A stretch of 5,270 nucleotides of DNA from Chloroflexota bacterium (GTDB lineage Bacteria > Chloroflexota > Dehalococcoidia > SHYB01). Location: NCBI GenBank assembly GCA_016200725.1, contig JACQEE010000139.1, positions 1 through 5,270 on the forward strand. The letters are read 5' to 3'. Shown here one piece after another: positions 1-4,811 of this stretch. The notes beneath the pieces were generated by a model. That model had not been told where the DNA came from, did not search any database, and saw nothing but the letters and a program-made list of their open reading frames with translations. How positions within the stretch are numbered: the first letter of the stretch is position 1; each line of letters begins with the position of its first letter. The translations under genes and the position numbers were made by a program.

Positions 1-204
1 AAGGGGGACATTCTACACGGTGTCGTTATCGGTGAGAACTATTTAAATCACGGCGACCACTTCCAAGGTTGCCCTAGTAGTGCAGAGGAAAAAGAGGACG
101 GCATTTCGTCTCTGTCTATGGAATTGAAGTTCGGTTCAGACAACCCGATGGTGCGATGGGTGCGTGAGCAGGAACGGAAACAGGAGGACACCCGTGGCGA
201 CTGA
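1..204 (+). CDS. 3' end of an unrecognised protein (partial)
   Basis: An open frame enters from the left edge and stops at TGA 202-204, giving the last 67 residues of a protein whose start lies outside the window. The visible part is hydrophilic. It opens with KGDILHGVVIGENY and ends in a charged tail ([16 protein letters not shown]). There is no transmembrane segment and no motif I can assign to a family. The case for it being real is contextual: an AGGAGG Shine-Dalgarno at 182-187 lies inside its 3' end and serves a GTG start at 194, so the two genes overlap by 11 bp in a translationally coupled arrangement. Third-position GC is lower (roughly 60%) than in the genes further right, which could mean a different origin for this edge. 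No function is proposed. Confidence 0.5.
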   Translation, partial: KGDILHGVVIGENYLNHGDHFQGCPSSAEEKEDGISSLSMELKFGSDNPMVRWVREQERKQEDTRGD

Positions 205-414
205 ACCTGTCAAGCCATCGACGCTCGACACGGCGCGGCGGCTGAAGCAGGTGCGGGAGACGGTACGGGCAAGTGGCGACCTGCACGTGAGCGAGAGACG
301 GAGGCCCTCTACGCCGCGCAACCTTGCCATGCCTTTCGGAGTCAGAGCACCAGCTCGAAGAACAACGTCCCTGCCACCCCGATGTCGGACCTGTTCAGGG
401 GTGGAATCCCTTAG
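194..414 (+). CDS. small unrecognised protein, apparently frameshifted
   Basis: The GTG start at 194 follows AGGAGG (182-187) with 6-nt spacing and overlaps the preceding gene's stop, a typical coupled pair. The first 33 codons ([20 protein letters not shown] onward) have about 79% GC at third positions. In the same frame downstream of about 290 this falls to about 54%, while the -1 frame rises from 52% to 75% at the same point. That frame continues [14 protein letters not shown] and ends DLFRGGIP at TAG 412-414, directly abutting the convergent DUF1801 gene, whose stop is 411-413. The natural product is therefore probably about 73 residues, produced by joining the two frames near 290-298. 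Without a shift the initial frame runs to a stop at 455-457, inside the neighbouring gene. No slippery heptamer is visible, so a one-base deletion (mutation or sequence error) is likelier than programmed frameshifting. No family is recognised. Confidence 0.45.
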
Positions 415-830
415 GACTTCGCTTTCTTCGAAGGTTTCGACTTGCCAGAACTGTTGAGGGCGACCGCTTGGCGAACGAGTGCCTTGAAGGCGGACTCGTC
501 AACTTCTTCTCCTTCGTGGATGTCGATCGCGCGGCGTGCGTTTCCCTCGAGACTCGAGTTGAAGACACGGGCCGGATCCTTCAGAGATGCACCCTTGAAG
601 AAGGTAAGCTTCACGACCTTCTTGTAGGATTCGCCAGTGCAGATGATGCCGTCGTGCGACCAGATCGGAGTGCCCATCCACTTCCATTCCTCGACGACGT
701 CCGGGTCTGCTTCCTTGACGAGCTTGCGCATTCTGCTGAGGGTTTCCCCGCGCCAGTCCCCGAGTTCGCCGATTCTTTCCGAGATGAGCTCCGATGCTGA
801 CTGGCCTTGGCTCGCGCCCGACTTTTTCAT
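411..830 (-). CDS. DUF1801 domain protein
   Basis: A 139-residue protein with clear hallmarks of the DUF1801 (YdhG-like) family. A helical N-terminus (13-40, [20 protein letters not shown]) is followed by the family core [18 protein letters not shown] at 47-64, a strand rich in [14 protein letters not shown] (70-83), and [20 protein letters not shown] at 91-110. Residues 128-139 form a Ser/Lys-rich tail. The biochemical role of the family is not established. Members are small soluble proteins, so a cytoplasmic location is inferred. The start is the ATG at 830, preceded by AGGA (841-838) with 7-nt spacing. It lies 50 bp downstream of the TfoX-domain gene on the same strand and could be the third gene of that operon. 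The AT-rich gap (831-880) could instead hold a weak promoter of its own (a TATATC-like hexamer at 857-852). The stop (TAA) overlaps the end of the convergent plus-strand small gene. Confidence 0.88.
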   Translation of the reverse strand: MKKSGASQGQSASELISERIGELGDWRGETLSRMRKLVKEADPDVVEEWKWMGTPIWSHDGIICTGESYKKVVKLTFFKGASLKDPARVFNSSLEGNARRAIDIHEGEEVDESAFKALVRQAVALNSSGKSKPSKKAKS

Positions 831-880
831 GTGCTCATCCTAGAAGTTCCAGATATATTTCAGGTACATAGTTACCCAAA

Positions 881-1213
881 TCATTTCTGATTCTTCGTAG
901 CAGCAGAGGCGACGAATTTGCGCGACTCGCGGGCAAGGGCCGTCCATTCCTTCTCGTCGGGCGTCGGGAGGTTTACCCATTCTTTCATGGTGCGGCCCAT
1001 GCCGGGGTCGAACGGCTCGCCCTTGCCGGACTTGATCACGGCAGCGACGCGCTCGGCGGGCAACTTCACCACGAGCGCATTCTTGTAGAGCATCGCGAAG
1101 GCCTTTGGGCCCGTCTTGAGGCACACAGCGCCGAACATCTTGCTGGGCGTGGCGCCCTCGCCGATCATCACGGCGGAGACGGCTTCGAAGCAGGATGCGG
1201 CAGACTTGGCCAT
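881..1213 (-). CDS. TfoX/Sxy N-terminal domain family protein
   Basis: A 110-residue protein matching the stand-alone TfoX N-terminal domain family. The diagnostic stretch SKMFGAVCLKTGPKAFAMLY (24-43) is followed by a strand ending NALVVKLP (45-52), then FDPGMGRTMKEWVNLP (68-83) and a C-terminal helix (WTALARESRKFV, 90-101). Full-length Sxy/TfoX regulates competence in gammaproteobacteria and has a second, C-terminal domain. That domain is absent here, so a competence role should not be assumed. The start ATG at 1213 lies 9 bp beyond the acyl-CoA dehydrogenase stop on the same strand, so the two are almost certainly co-transcribed. The Shine-Dalgarno is weak (GGGA, 4 nt upstream), consistent with translational coupling. 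The ending is a Lys/Gln-rich tail. Family assignment is firm; function is unknown. Confidence 0.87.
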   Translation of the reverse strand: MAKSAASCFEAVSAVMIGEGATPSKMFGAVCLKTGPKAFAMLYKNALVVKLPAERVAAVIKSGKGEPFDPGMGRTMKEWVNLPTPDEKEWTALARESRKFVASAATKNQK

Positions 1214-1222
1214 GATTTCCCG

Positions 1223-2374
1223 CTATCTAGGTAAACCGAGCCCGCGCGTAGCGATGATGCTGCGCTGGATCTCGGTCGTGCCGCCGGCGATCGTCCAGCC
1301 CACCCACTGCCGCAGGTTGTGCTGCACCTCGCCGCGAAGCGGGGCTCGCGAGTCGCTCTTGTTGAGTTGCCCCTTGAGGCCGAGCATCTGCATGCCGACG
1401 CCGCTGAAGCGCTGTAGGTTCTCGCTGGTGAACAACTTGTCCACCGACGACTCGTACGACGGGCTGCCGCCCGTGCTCTGGATCCACACGACGCGATAGC
1501 CCAGCATGCGGCCGACGCGGTTGCGCACGGCCATGTCGGCGATCTTCTGGCGCATCGTCCAGTCCGTGCCAGCGCCGTTCGCTTTCGCGTAGCGAACGAG
1601 ATCGTCGATGAAGCGCTGCGCCATGATGACCTGGTTGATCCACGAGCGCTCGAACTGCAGGCCGACGGCCATCTGGTACCAGCCGCGGTGCAGTTGGCCG
1701 ATAAGGTTCTTCCTCGGGACGCGCACGTTGTCGAAGAAGACCTGGTTGAAGTGGTGCTCGCCAGTCAGATCCCACAGTGGCGACACTTTTACGCCGGGCG
1801 TTTTCATGTCCACCAGGATCATGCTGATGCCCTTGTGCTTCTCGGCGTTAGGGTCCGTGCGCGCGGCGAGCAGCCCCCAGTGCGCCTGGTGGCCGCCGGT
1901 CGTCCAGATCTTCTGGCCGTTGACGATGAACTCGTCGCCCTGGAGCACGGCCTGCGTCTGTAAGCCTGCGAGGTCCGACCCCGCCCCCGGCTCGCTGTAG
2001 AGCGTGCACCAGTTCACCTCGTCCTTGACGATGGGCGGGATGAACGCCTGCTTCTGCTCCTCAGTGCCGTACAGCATCACGAGTGGCCCGACCCAGGCCA
2101 CGCCCATGCCGCCGCCGGAGGGCGCGCGTCGCGAGGACATCTCTTCGTTGTAAACGAGTTGCTCGGTGACCGTGCGCGCCTGGCCTCCGTACTCCTTCGG
2201 CCACGCTAGCGTCAGCCAGCCCTTGGCCGCGAGTTTCTTGCGGAAGCCCTTCGCGAACTGCTCGCGCTCTTTCTCGGAATGGGCCTCTGGCCAGCCCTTG
2301 GGCAACTCGCCATCGAGGAACGTCTTTACCTCGCCTCGAAAGCGATCTTCCGCCTCGCTAAAGCGCAGGTCCAT
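1223..2374 (-). CDS. acyl-CoA dehydrogenase (FAD-dependent, FadE-like)
   Basis: A 383-residue flavoprotein of the acyl-CoA dehydrogenase family, normal full length, expected to introduce the alpha-beta double bond into an acyl-CoA in the cytoplasm and pass electrons to electron-transfer flavoprotein. The N-terminal helical domain (1-120) contains AKGWLTLAWPKEYGG (50-64). The middle beta domain begins with the family signature CTLYSEPGAGSDLAG (123-137) and has GQKIWTTGGHQAHW (153-166), where FAD and substrate bind. The C-terminal helical domain ends with AGGTTEIQRSIIATRGLGLP (363-382). The Glu that acts as base in medium-chain enzymes (the E of their YEGT motif) is Gly364 here. Glu242, in GLQFERSW, sits where isovaleryl- and long-chain acyl-CoA dehydrogenases carry theirs. 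I choose the ATG at 2374 because GGAGGG (2384-2379) precedes it by 4 nt and family homology begins at once. A longer in-frame start at 2692 would translate intergenic repeats and overlap the HAD promoter. Substrate is not determinable; heterotetrameric or branched-chain/steroid types are possible. Confidence 0.95.
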   Translation of the reverse strand: MDLRFSEAEDRFRGEVKTFLDGELPKGWPEAHSEKEREQFAKGFRKKLAAKGWLTLAWPKEYGGQARTVTEQLVYNEEMSSRRAPSGGGMGVAWVGPLVMLYGTEEQKQAFIPPIVKDEVNWCTLYSEPGAGSDLAGLQTQAVLQGDEFIVNGQKIWTTGGHQAHWGLLAARTDPNAEKHKGISMILVDMKTPGVKVSPLWDLTGEHHFNQVFFDNVRVPRKNLIGQLHRGWYQMAVGLQFERSWINQVIMAQRFIDDLVRYAKANGAGTDWTMRQKIADMAVRNRVGRMLGYRVVWIQSTGGSPSYESSVDKLFTSENLQRFSGVGMQMLGLKGQLNKSDSRAPLRGEVQHNLRQWVGWTIAGGTTEIQRSIIATRGLGLPR

Positions 2375-2378
2375 GACG

Positions 2379-2410
2379 CCCTCCGCTCGTGGTCGGCGGC
2401 CAGTGTAGCA
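2379..2410 (-). promoter_or_regulatory. extended -10 promoter and RBS for the acyl-CoA dehydrogenase
   Basis: Reading the minus strand, TGC (2410-2408) followed by TACACT (2407-2402) forms an extended -10 element. Transcription would begin near 2395, leaving a leader of about 20 nt that contains the GGAGGG ribosome binding site (2384-2379). No convincing -35 is seen at 16-18 nt, consistent with extended -10 promoters depending less on that box. Inference from motif and position only. Confidence 0.45.
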
Positions 2411-2429
2411 CAGGGGCTTCGACGCCCTG

Positions 2430-2461
2430 TCCCAGCCGAAGCCCTGAGTCTGCGAAGGGGA
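2430..2461 (+). repeat. intergenic 32-bp repeat, copy 1
   Basis: First of three direct copies of a 32-bp repeat with core CGAAGCCCTGAGTC, beginning TCCCAG and ending CGAAGGGGA. It matches copy 3 at 30 of 32 positions, the differences being two adjacent bases. It is followed at 2463-2471 by a stray GTCGAAGGG matching the repeat's 3' end, and preceded at 2413-2421 by an inverted partial match (GGGGCTTCG). This looks like a dispersed, non-coding intergenic repeat family. Confidence 0.8.
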
Positions 2462-2491
2462 AGTCGAAGGGCCTGGGGTGGGATGGTGGTC

Positions 2492-2557
2492 TTCCCCTCG
2501 CCCGTCTGCGAGTCCCAGGCGAAGCCCTGAGTCCACGAAGGAGTGCAGGGTGAGGGT
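2492..2557 (+). repeat. degenerate repeat related to the DUF559-flanking repeats, interrupted by a 32-bp repeat
   Basis: The left part CCCCTCGCCCGTCTGCGAG (2494-2512) resembles the start of the repeat at 3328 (CCCCTCTCCCGTCTGCGGGAG). The right part CAGGGTGAGGGT (2546-2557) resembles its end (CAGGTGAGGGTT). Between them sits copy 2 of the 32-bp repeat. The arrangement suggests one repeat type inserted in, or recombined with, the other. The flanking parts are short and diverged, so the relationship is probable rather than certain. Confidence 0.45.
2513..2544 (+). repeat. intergenic 32-bp repeat, copy 2
   Basis: The most diverged of the three direct copies, matching copy 3 at 27 of 32 positions. 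The CGAAGCCCTGAGTC core is intact, with changes in the two-base variable position after the core and at the 3' end (GAAGGAGT instead of GAAGGGGA). Confidence 0.75.
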
Positions 2558-2569
2558 CCGCGCGAGCGA

Positions 2570-2601
2570 TCCCAGCCGAAGCCCTGAGTCGTCGAAGGGG
2601 A
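2570..2601 (+). repeat. intergenic 32-bp repeat, copy 3
   Basis: Third direct copy (TCCCAGCCGAAGCCCTGAGT, then CGTCGAAGGGGA). It ends 16 bp before the candidate promoter element of the HAD hydrolase gene, so the repeat cluster occupies most of the divergent spacer between the acyl-CoA dehydrogenase and HAD genes. Confidence 0.8.
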
Positions 2602-2616
2602 GCGCTCTTTCCGCCT

Positions 2617-2625
2617 TGCTATACT
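2617..2625 (+). promoter_or_regulatory. extended -10 promoter for the HAD gene (possibly leaderless)
   Basis: TGC at 2617-2619 directly precedes TATACT (2620-2625), a strong extended -10. Transcription would start at about 2632-2634, essentially on the ATG at 2634. No Shine-Dalgarno is present between 2620 and 2634, which agrees with a leaderless transcript. No TTGACA-like -35 is visible; the region is occupied by repeat copy 3. Confidence 0.5.
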
Positions 2626-2633
2626 CGCCTCCG

Positions 2634-3314
2634 ATGCGATACCGCGCCGTCATCTTCGATCTGTTCGGCACCCTCGTGCACAGTTTCAACATTCAGCAGC
2701 ACGCGCAACACTTGCAGAAGGTGGCCGGCACCCTCGGTGTCCCGACGCCGGGCCTGCGCGAGTTGTGGGACAAGTCGCGGCGCAATCGCGAGACCGGACG
2801 CTTCCCGAGTGTTGCTGACAACTTACGTTTCATCTGCCGCGAACTCCAGATCGATGCCGACGAGCAGCGCGTCGAGGCGGCAGCCCGCGCCTACCTGGAG
2901 TTTGCCCGAGCCGCTTTTCGCATCCGCGACGACGCAACGGCAACACTTGAAGCGCTCAAGAAGCGTGGACACCGCACCGGCCTGATCAGCGATTGCGGAC
3001 CGCATGTCCCGGCACTCTGGGCAGCCACCCCCCTCGCTCGATTGGTGGATACCCCAGTCTTTTCGTCTTTGGAACGAGTTAAGAAGCCTGACGCGAGAAT
3101 TTATCAACTGGCCTGCAAGCGACTGGACGTGCAACCGTCGGAGTGCTTGTACGTGGGCGATGGCGGAAGTCACGAATTGACCGGCGCGTCAGCGGTCGGG
3201 ATGACCGCCGTGCAGGTCGCAGCGGTCCCCAAAGACGACTCGCTGATCATCGACGGTGAGACGTGGGCGGGCAAACGAATCGAGACGCTGCGCGAGGTGC
3301 TGGAGTTGGTGTAG
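2634..3314 (+). CDS. HAD-superfamily hydrolase (subfamily I)
   Basis: A 226-residue soluble hydrolase with all four HAD motifs. Motif I is VIFDLFGTL (6-14) with nucleophile Asp9. The residue two positions on is Phe11 rather than the Asp typical of phosphatases, a pattern seen in haloacid-dehalogenase-like and some uncharacterised members. Motif II is GLISDCG with Ser119. Motif III Lys151 lies in RVKKPDARIY. Motif IV is YVGDGGSHEL with Asp176 and an acidic Glu181. Residues about 15-95 form the helical cap. Substrate cannot be predicted; a phosphatase, or less likely a dehalogenase, are both compatible. The ATG at 2634 is chosen because homology starts at once and an extended -10 lies just upstream. 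An in-frame start at 2478 would translate repeat DNA. It is transcribed divergently from the acyl-CoA dehydrogenase and convergently towards the DUF559 unit. Confidence 0.92.
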   Translation: MRYRAVIFDLFGTLVHSFNIQQHAQHLQKVAGTLGVPTPGLRELWDKSRRNRETGRFPSVADNLRFICRELQIDADEQRVEAAARAYLEFARAAFRIRDDATATLEALKKRGHRTGLISDCGPHVPALWAATPLARLVDTPVFSSLERVKKPDARIYQLACKRLDVQPSECLYVGDGGSHELTGASAVGMTAVQVAAVPKDDSLIIDGETWAGKRIETLREVLELV

Positions 3315-3327
3315 GGGACTGGTGTCA

Positions 3328-3380
3328 CCCCTCTCCCGTCTGCGGGAGAGGACGCCTGATTCGTATCAGGCAGGTGAGGG
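3328..3380 (+). repeat. left 53-bp inverted repeat of the DUF559 unit
   Basis: This segment is the reverse complement of 3723-3775 at 48 of 53 positions. It holds two hairpins and also encodes the last residues and stop codon (TGA 3368-3366) of the DUF559 gene, so the repeat is part of the gene and not merely adjacent to it. Confidence 0.85.
3330..3371. terminator. tandem hairpins between convergent HAD and DUF559 genes
   Basis: Two perfect stem-loops lie in series. CCTCTCCCG/CGGGAGAGG (9 bp, loop TCTG) spans 3330-3351 and GCCTGAT/ATCAGGC (7 bp, loop TCGT) spans 3354-3371. The first begins 15 bp after the HAD stop at 3314. There is no T-run, so classical intrinsic termination is unproven. 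The position between two convergent stops suggests a bidirectional transcription end, but the hairpins could exist simply because they are part of the repeat. Confidence 0.4.
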
Positions 3381-3716
3381 TTCAATCGCCGCGCGAAGCG
3401 CGGCGGCAATGGCTTCCTTCACGCCATCCAGGTTCATCAGCACATCGTTGTCCCGGAACCGGAGCACGCGGTAGCCAAGTGAGATGAGGCAGGCATCCCG
3501 TTGAGCGTCTCGCCCGGTGTTCTGTATATGTTGGCTGCCGTCCAGTTCGAGGATCAAGCCTGCTTCTATGCAGACGAAGTCGGCGACATAGGGCCCAATA
3601 GGCCGCTGCCTACGGAACTTGTGCCCTTCGAGGCGACGGTCGCGGAGGTGAAGCCAGAGCAGGAGCTCGGCGTCGGTCTGGTCTCTGCGCAGGCGTCGTG
3701 CGAATTCGTCAGCCAA
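3366..3716 (-). CDS. DUF559 endonuclease-domain protein (Vsr-like fold)
   Basis: A 116-residue protein matching DUF559 (Vsr-related, PD-(D/E)XK nuclease fold) along nearly its whole length. ARRLRRDQTDAELLLWLHLR (6-25) leads into FRRQRPIGPYVADFVCIEA (34-52), then LILELDGSQH (54-63) and RVLRFRDNDVLMNLDGVKEA (83-102). Candidate catalytic residues are Asp46, Glu57 and Asp59. Biochemical function of small DUF559 proteins is largely undetermined; DNA cleavage or nicking is inferred from the fold. The start is TTG at 3716: an in-frame TGA at 3728-3726 excludes anything longer, and no ATG lies in the N-terminal half. AGGGG ends 5 nt upstream and a perfect GGAGGTGA overlaps it, all supplied by the right inverted repeat. 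The final residues EPSPA and the stop come from the left repeat. An extended -10 (TGC-TATCTT, 3817-3809) may drive it. Its packaging suggests a small mobile or formerly mobile unit. Confidence 0.88.
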   Translation of the reverse strand: MADEFARRLRRDQTDAELLLWLHLRDRRLEGHKFRRQRPIGPYVADFVCIEAGLILELDGSQHIQNTGRDAQRDACLISLGYRVLRFRDNDVLMNLDGVKEAIAAALRAAIEPSPA

Positions 3717-3722
3717 GAGGGC

Positions 3723-3775
3723 CCCTCACCTCCCTGATAAGAATCAGGGTTCCTCTCCCGCAGACGGGCGAGGGG
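3723..3775 (-). repeat. right 53-bp inverted repeat of the DUF559 unit
   Basis: Inverted partner of 3328-3380 (48/53 identical). It contains CCCTGAT/ATCAGGG (3732-3749, 7-bp stem, loop AAGA) and CCTCTCCCG/CGGGCGAGG (3752-3773, one mismatch, loop CAGA). Read on the minus strand it ends in GGAGGTGAGGGG, the ribosome binding region of the DUF559 gene. The changes to the hairpins differ from the left copy, showing the two have diverged since duplication. Confidence 0.85.
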
Positions 3776-3876
3776 GAGATGCCCACCGCCACTGCCCGCG
3801 ATTCGGCGAAGATAGCACTCGTTAAGTGGATGGGCTAGGGGACGATGGCACGGCCCGCCCTGGCTGCGCAAGGGCC
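3776..3876. other. spacer between the DUF559 unit and 3-hydroxyacyl-CoA dehydrogenase
   Basis: About 100 bp without a credible gene. It contains an extended -10 on the minus strand (TGC 3817-3815 then TATCTT 3814-3809), without a clear -35, that could start transcription near 3802 towards the DUF559 gene. A weak GC-rich hairpin just past the dehydrogenase stop (GGCCC 3852-3856 with GGGCC 3872-3876) may contribute to termination but has no T-run. Confidence 0.3.
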
Positions 3877-4734
3877 TCACTTCCTCCCATACTCGTAAAA
3901 TCCCTTCCCCGTCTTCCTCCCAAAATGCCCCGCCTCCACCATCCGCCGCAGGATCGGCGCCGGCCGGTACTTCGAGTCGCCCGTCTCCTCGTAGAGGATG
4001 CAGATGACGCTGTAGACCACCTCGACGCCGAGCAGGTCCATCAACTCGAACGGCCCCATCGGATGGTTGAGGCCCAACTTCACTCCCGTGTCGATGTCCT
4101 CCTTCGTCGCGATGCCCTCGCCGAGCAGGAAGGCAGCTTCGTTGAGCATCGGCACCGCGAGGCGATTGACGGCAAAGCCCGGCGAGTCGCCGCACACGAT
4201 GGCTGTCTTGCCGATGGCCTTCACGAAGGCGACACCCTCGTCGATCGTCGCCTGGGCCGTCGTCAGTCCCTTGATCACCTCGACCAGCCGCATGGCCTGC
4301 GGCGGGTTGAAGAAGTGCATGCCGCCGAAGCGCTCGGGGTGCTTCACCGCGGCGCCGAGGCGCGTGATGGGGATCGTCGACGTGTTCGAGTAGACGAGCG
4401 TGTCGGCTGGAACCGCAGGCGACAACTCAGTGTAGAACTTCTTCTTCACGTCTACGTTCTCGAACACGGCCTCGATGATCAGCGCGCATTGCCGCAAGTC
4501 GGCGATGCCGCTCGCTGCTTTGATGTTGCCCATCGTGGCTTCGAAGGCCGCCTTGTCGAGTTTGCCCTGCTCGACGCGCTTCGCCAGCCCGCCACGCAGC
4601 CCGCCGATGGCCTTCTCCACGAGCGCCGGCGACTGATCGAGCAACAGCACCGGCTTTCCAGCCTGCGCCACCACCTGCGCGATGCCGCTGCCCATCGCCC
4701 CCGCGCCCGCCACGCCGATCGGTCCTGACTTCAT
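3877..4734 (-). CDS. 3-hydroxyacyl-CoA (3-hydroxybutyryl-CoA type) dehydrogenase
   Basis: A 285-residue NAD-dependent dehydrogenase of the single-function 3-hydroxybutyryl-CoA dehydrogenase family (PaaH/Hbd/FadB2-like, usually about 280-290 residues). It oxidises L-3-hydroxyacyl-CoA to 3-ketoacyl-CoA, the third step of beta-oxidation, or runs in reverse in butanoate or polyhydroxyalkanoate metabolism. The Rossmann motif GAGAMGSG is at 10-17, with Asp33 at the end of the second strand favouring NAD over NADP. Ser119 (SNTST), His140 (HFFNPP), Glu152 and Asn190 (FAVNR) reproduce both identity and spacing of the catalytic set known in human HADH (Ser137, His158, Glu170, Asn208). The C-terminal dimerisation domain includes LGLNHPMGPFELMDLLG (220-236) and ends in GRKTGKGFYEYGRK. 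The start at 4734 is fixed by AGGAG (4745-4741) 6 nt upstream; an in-frame ATG at 4791 would overlap the promoter. It is transcribed alone, divergently from the 2-hydroxyacid dehydrogenase. Confidence 0.95.
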   Translation of the reverse strand: MKSGPIGVAGAGAMGSGIAQVVAQAGKPVLLLDQSPALVEKAIGGLRGGLAKRVEQGKLDKAAFEATMGNIKAASGIADLRQCALIIEAVFENVDVKKKFYTELSPAVPADTLVYSNTSTIPITRLGAAVKHPERFGGMHFFNPPQAMRLVEVIKGLTTAQATIDEGVAFVKAIGKTAIVCGDSPGFAVNRLAVPMLNEAAFLLGEGIATKEDIDTGVKLGLNHPMGPFELMDLLGVEVVYSVICILYEETGDSKYRPAPILRRMVEAGHFGRKTGKGFYEYGRK

Positions 4735-4761
4735 GGTGTACTCCTGTCGAAGTGCCGGACG

Positions 4762-4791
4762 ATGGTAGCAACCGTCCTTCCGGTGCGTCAA
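4762..4791 (-). promoter_or_regulatory. sigma70-like promoter of 3-hydroxyacyl-CoA dehydrogenase
   Basis: On the minus strand TTGACG (4791-4786), an 18-nt spacer and TACCAT (4767-4762) preceded by TGC form a -35/extended -10 promoter. The predicted start is near 4755, giving a leader of about 20 nt with a well-placed AGGAG. It mirrors the plus-strand promoter at 4811-4840. Confidence 0.6.
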
Positions 4792-4811
4792 CGAACCGTC
4801 TGCTTTTCGTT
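4790..4811. promoter_or_regulatory. candidate dyad operator between divergent promoters
   Basis: AACGAA (4790-4795) and TTCGTT (4806-4811) are perfect inverted arms separated by 10 bp, centred midway between the two -35 boxes and touching both. Allowing one inserted base, the symmetry extends to GTCAA-CGAA against GTCAAACGAA. A dimeric repressor here could control both genes at once. Part of the outer symmetry is expected because both -35 boxes are TTGAC; the CGAA portions are not explained by that. No regulator gene is in view. Confidence 0.35.

Larger units (their letters stand above)
3328..3775 (-). mobile_element. candidate inverted-repeat-bounded DUF559 unit
   Basis: A 448-bp unit made of 53-bp terminal inverted repeats and a single DUF559 gene that fills the interior, with its start signals and stop lying in the repeats. 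No transposase is present and no target-site duplication is apparent in the immediate flanks. It is therefore either a non-autonomous unit, a unit mobilised through its own nuclease, or a gene that has coevolved with a palindromic repeat family. Similar repeat sequence at 2492-2557 shows the repeat occurs elsewhere without the gene. Calling it a mobile element is an inference. Confidence 0.4.

Noticed and set aside
324..800. 158-codon plus-strand frame opposite DUF1801
   Set aside because: Antisense to a clear DUF1801 gene. In the segment before that gene its third-position GC (about 56%) is lower than the competing frame ending at 414.
1227..1775. 182-codon minus-strand frame inside the acyl-CoA dehydrogenase
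   Set aside because: It is an overlapping Arg-rich shadow of the dehydrogenase in another frame, with no motifs or start signals.
2430..2601. CRISPR array from the three 32-bp repeats
   Set aside because: There are only three copies with up to five mismatches, unequal spacing (start-to-start 83 and 57 bp), spacers containing other repeat sequence, and no cas genes.
2478..2633. Upstream in-frame extension of the HAD hydrolase
   Set aside because: The added residues come from repeat DNA and the promoter, and HAD motif I already lies at the usual position from ATG 2634.
2375..2692. 106-residue N-terminal extension of the acyl-CoA dehydrogenase
   Set aside because: It would translate three intergenic repeat copies, shows no homology and overlaps the HAD start. 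The ATG at 2374 has a good RBS and family-like N-terminus.
3320..3785. Target-site duplication flanking the DUF559 unit
   Set aside because: The flanks just outside 3328 and 3775 share no direct repeat longer than expected by chance.
3566..4195. 209-codon minus-strand frame spanning the DUF559 start and the dehydrogenase end
   Set aside because: It is a different frame across two real genes and translates the inverted repeat; no domain is recognisable.
3826..4728. 300-codon plus-strand open frame opposite the 3-hydroxyacyl-CoA dehydrogenase
   Set aside because: It is antisense to a gene with intact catalytic motifs, has Arg/His-rich low-complexity composition typical of GC-rich shadow frames, and lacks any domain or RBS.
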